Origin: M0108 sp044228695
GTDB lineage: Bacteria > Pseudomonadota > Gammaproteobacteria > Chromatiales > Chromatiaceae
DNA: 13,571 nt
Assembly: GCA_044228695.1 (NCBI GenBank)
Contig: JBGAUK010000096.1
Location: 1 to 13,571, forward strand
Direction: 5' to 3'
A program made the position numbers and the translations under genes. Under the pieces are notes generated by a model that saw nothing but the letters and a program-made list of their open reading frames with translations, searched no databases and had not been told where the DNA came from. Shown one piece after another: positions 13,380-13,571 of the stretch; position 1 is the first letter of the stretch; every line of letters starts with the position of its first letter.

Positions 13380-13571
13380 ATGTCTGAAACCGTGCCGCAA
13401 ACCCAGGTACCCCGGAGGCGGCGCGGCCCACGCGGGGCCCTGGTCCGCCTCCTGCTCATGGTCTGCGCCATCGGGATCTTCATCCTCGGCTACCAGTGGG
13501 GCAACCAGCGGCACTTCAGCCAATCCCCCGCCATCGAGGGGGTACTCCTGACGCCGGCCATGCCCCTGCCC
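13380..13571 (+). CDS. SCO family protein (partial, N-terminus only)
   Basis: The reading frame opens at the ATG at 13380 and runs off the right edge after 64 codons. It starts MSETVPQTQVPRRRRGPRGA, a basic cytoplasmic tail, followed by one membrane segment (about 21-39, LVRLLLMVCAIGIFILGYQ) and then the start of a periplasmic part ending IEGVLLTPAMPLP. That layout, and the GVLLTPAMPLP phrase just before the expected thioredoxin-like domain, is typical of SCO1/SenC/PrrC proteins, which deliver copper to the CuA site of cytochrome oxidase or act as thiol reductases. The CxxxC copper motif lies beyond the window, so the family call is inferred from the N-terminus only. It is divergent from msrB. 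Confidence 0.65.
   Translation, partial: MSETVPQTQVPRRRRGPRGALVRLLLMVCAIGIFILGYQWGNQRHFSQSPAIEGVLLTPAMPLP

Noticed and set aside
1..13571. CRISPR arrays, tRNA genes, integrase or toxin-antitoxin modules
   Set aside because: No regularly spaced repeats, cloverleaf with a CCA or GTTCRA-type arm, or matching proteins were seen on reading the window.

Overview
The window is about 13.6 kb of GC-rich chromosomal DNA from a gammaproteobacterium. Gene content and protein style (Coq7-type ubiquinone hydroxylase, YhfA-like OsmC protein, Mpl, Lnt, a DedA/PAP2/LssY fusion, an SCO protein) suggest something near the Chromatiales (purple sulfur bacteria and relatives). That placement is inference from remembered homologues, not a search result. 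There are no rRNA or tRNA genes, no CRISPR array and no recognisable mobile-element gene. Nearly every gene belongs to a known housekeeping or envelope family, and I do not see a convincing novel multi-gene system.

Left part (1-3454). The 5' portion of rplM (ribosomal protein L13) runs off the left edge on the minus strand, with a plausible promoter behind it. Next comes a small thioredoxin-fold [2Fe-2S] ferredoxin (minus). It is divergent from a GlcF-like protein with two 4Fe-4S motifs and two CCG domains (plus). Then coq7 (plus) and a YhfA/OsmC-type thiol protein (minus) converge with only 12 bp between them. Upstream of the OsmC gene lie a perfect TATAAT and a compact structured repeat-like element.

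Middle part (3728-8665). trpG, trpD and trpC are consecutive on the minus strand and encode anthranilate synthase component II, anthranilate phosphoribosyltransferase and indole-glycerol-phosphate synthase. trpE, which often precedes trpG, is absent here. Instead a 364-bp divergent spacer separates trpG from a plus-strand gene for a 661-aa membrane protein fusing DedA, PAP2 phosphatase and LssY C-terminal domains. trpD probably starts at a GTG, and it carries an 18-residue insertion bounded by a short direct repeat just before its GTGGDG motif.

Right part (8794-13571). Five minus-strand genes are packed with overlaps or gaps of at most 22 bp, in the order msrB, lnt, a five-helix membrane protein of unknown function, mpl, and a membrane-anchored TlpA/ScsD-like thiol-disulfide oxidoreductase. 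Together they suggest an envelope maintenance and redox-repair transcription unit: methionine sulfoxide repair, lipoprotein acylation, murein peptide recycling and periplasmic thiol chemistry. Divergent from msrB, the start of an SCO-family (copper/cytochrome oxidase assembly) gene runs off the right edge. A perfect 6-bp inverted repeat lies in the shared promoter region.
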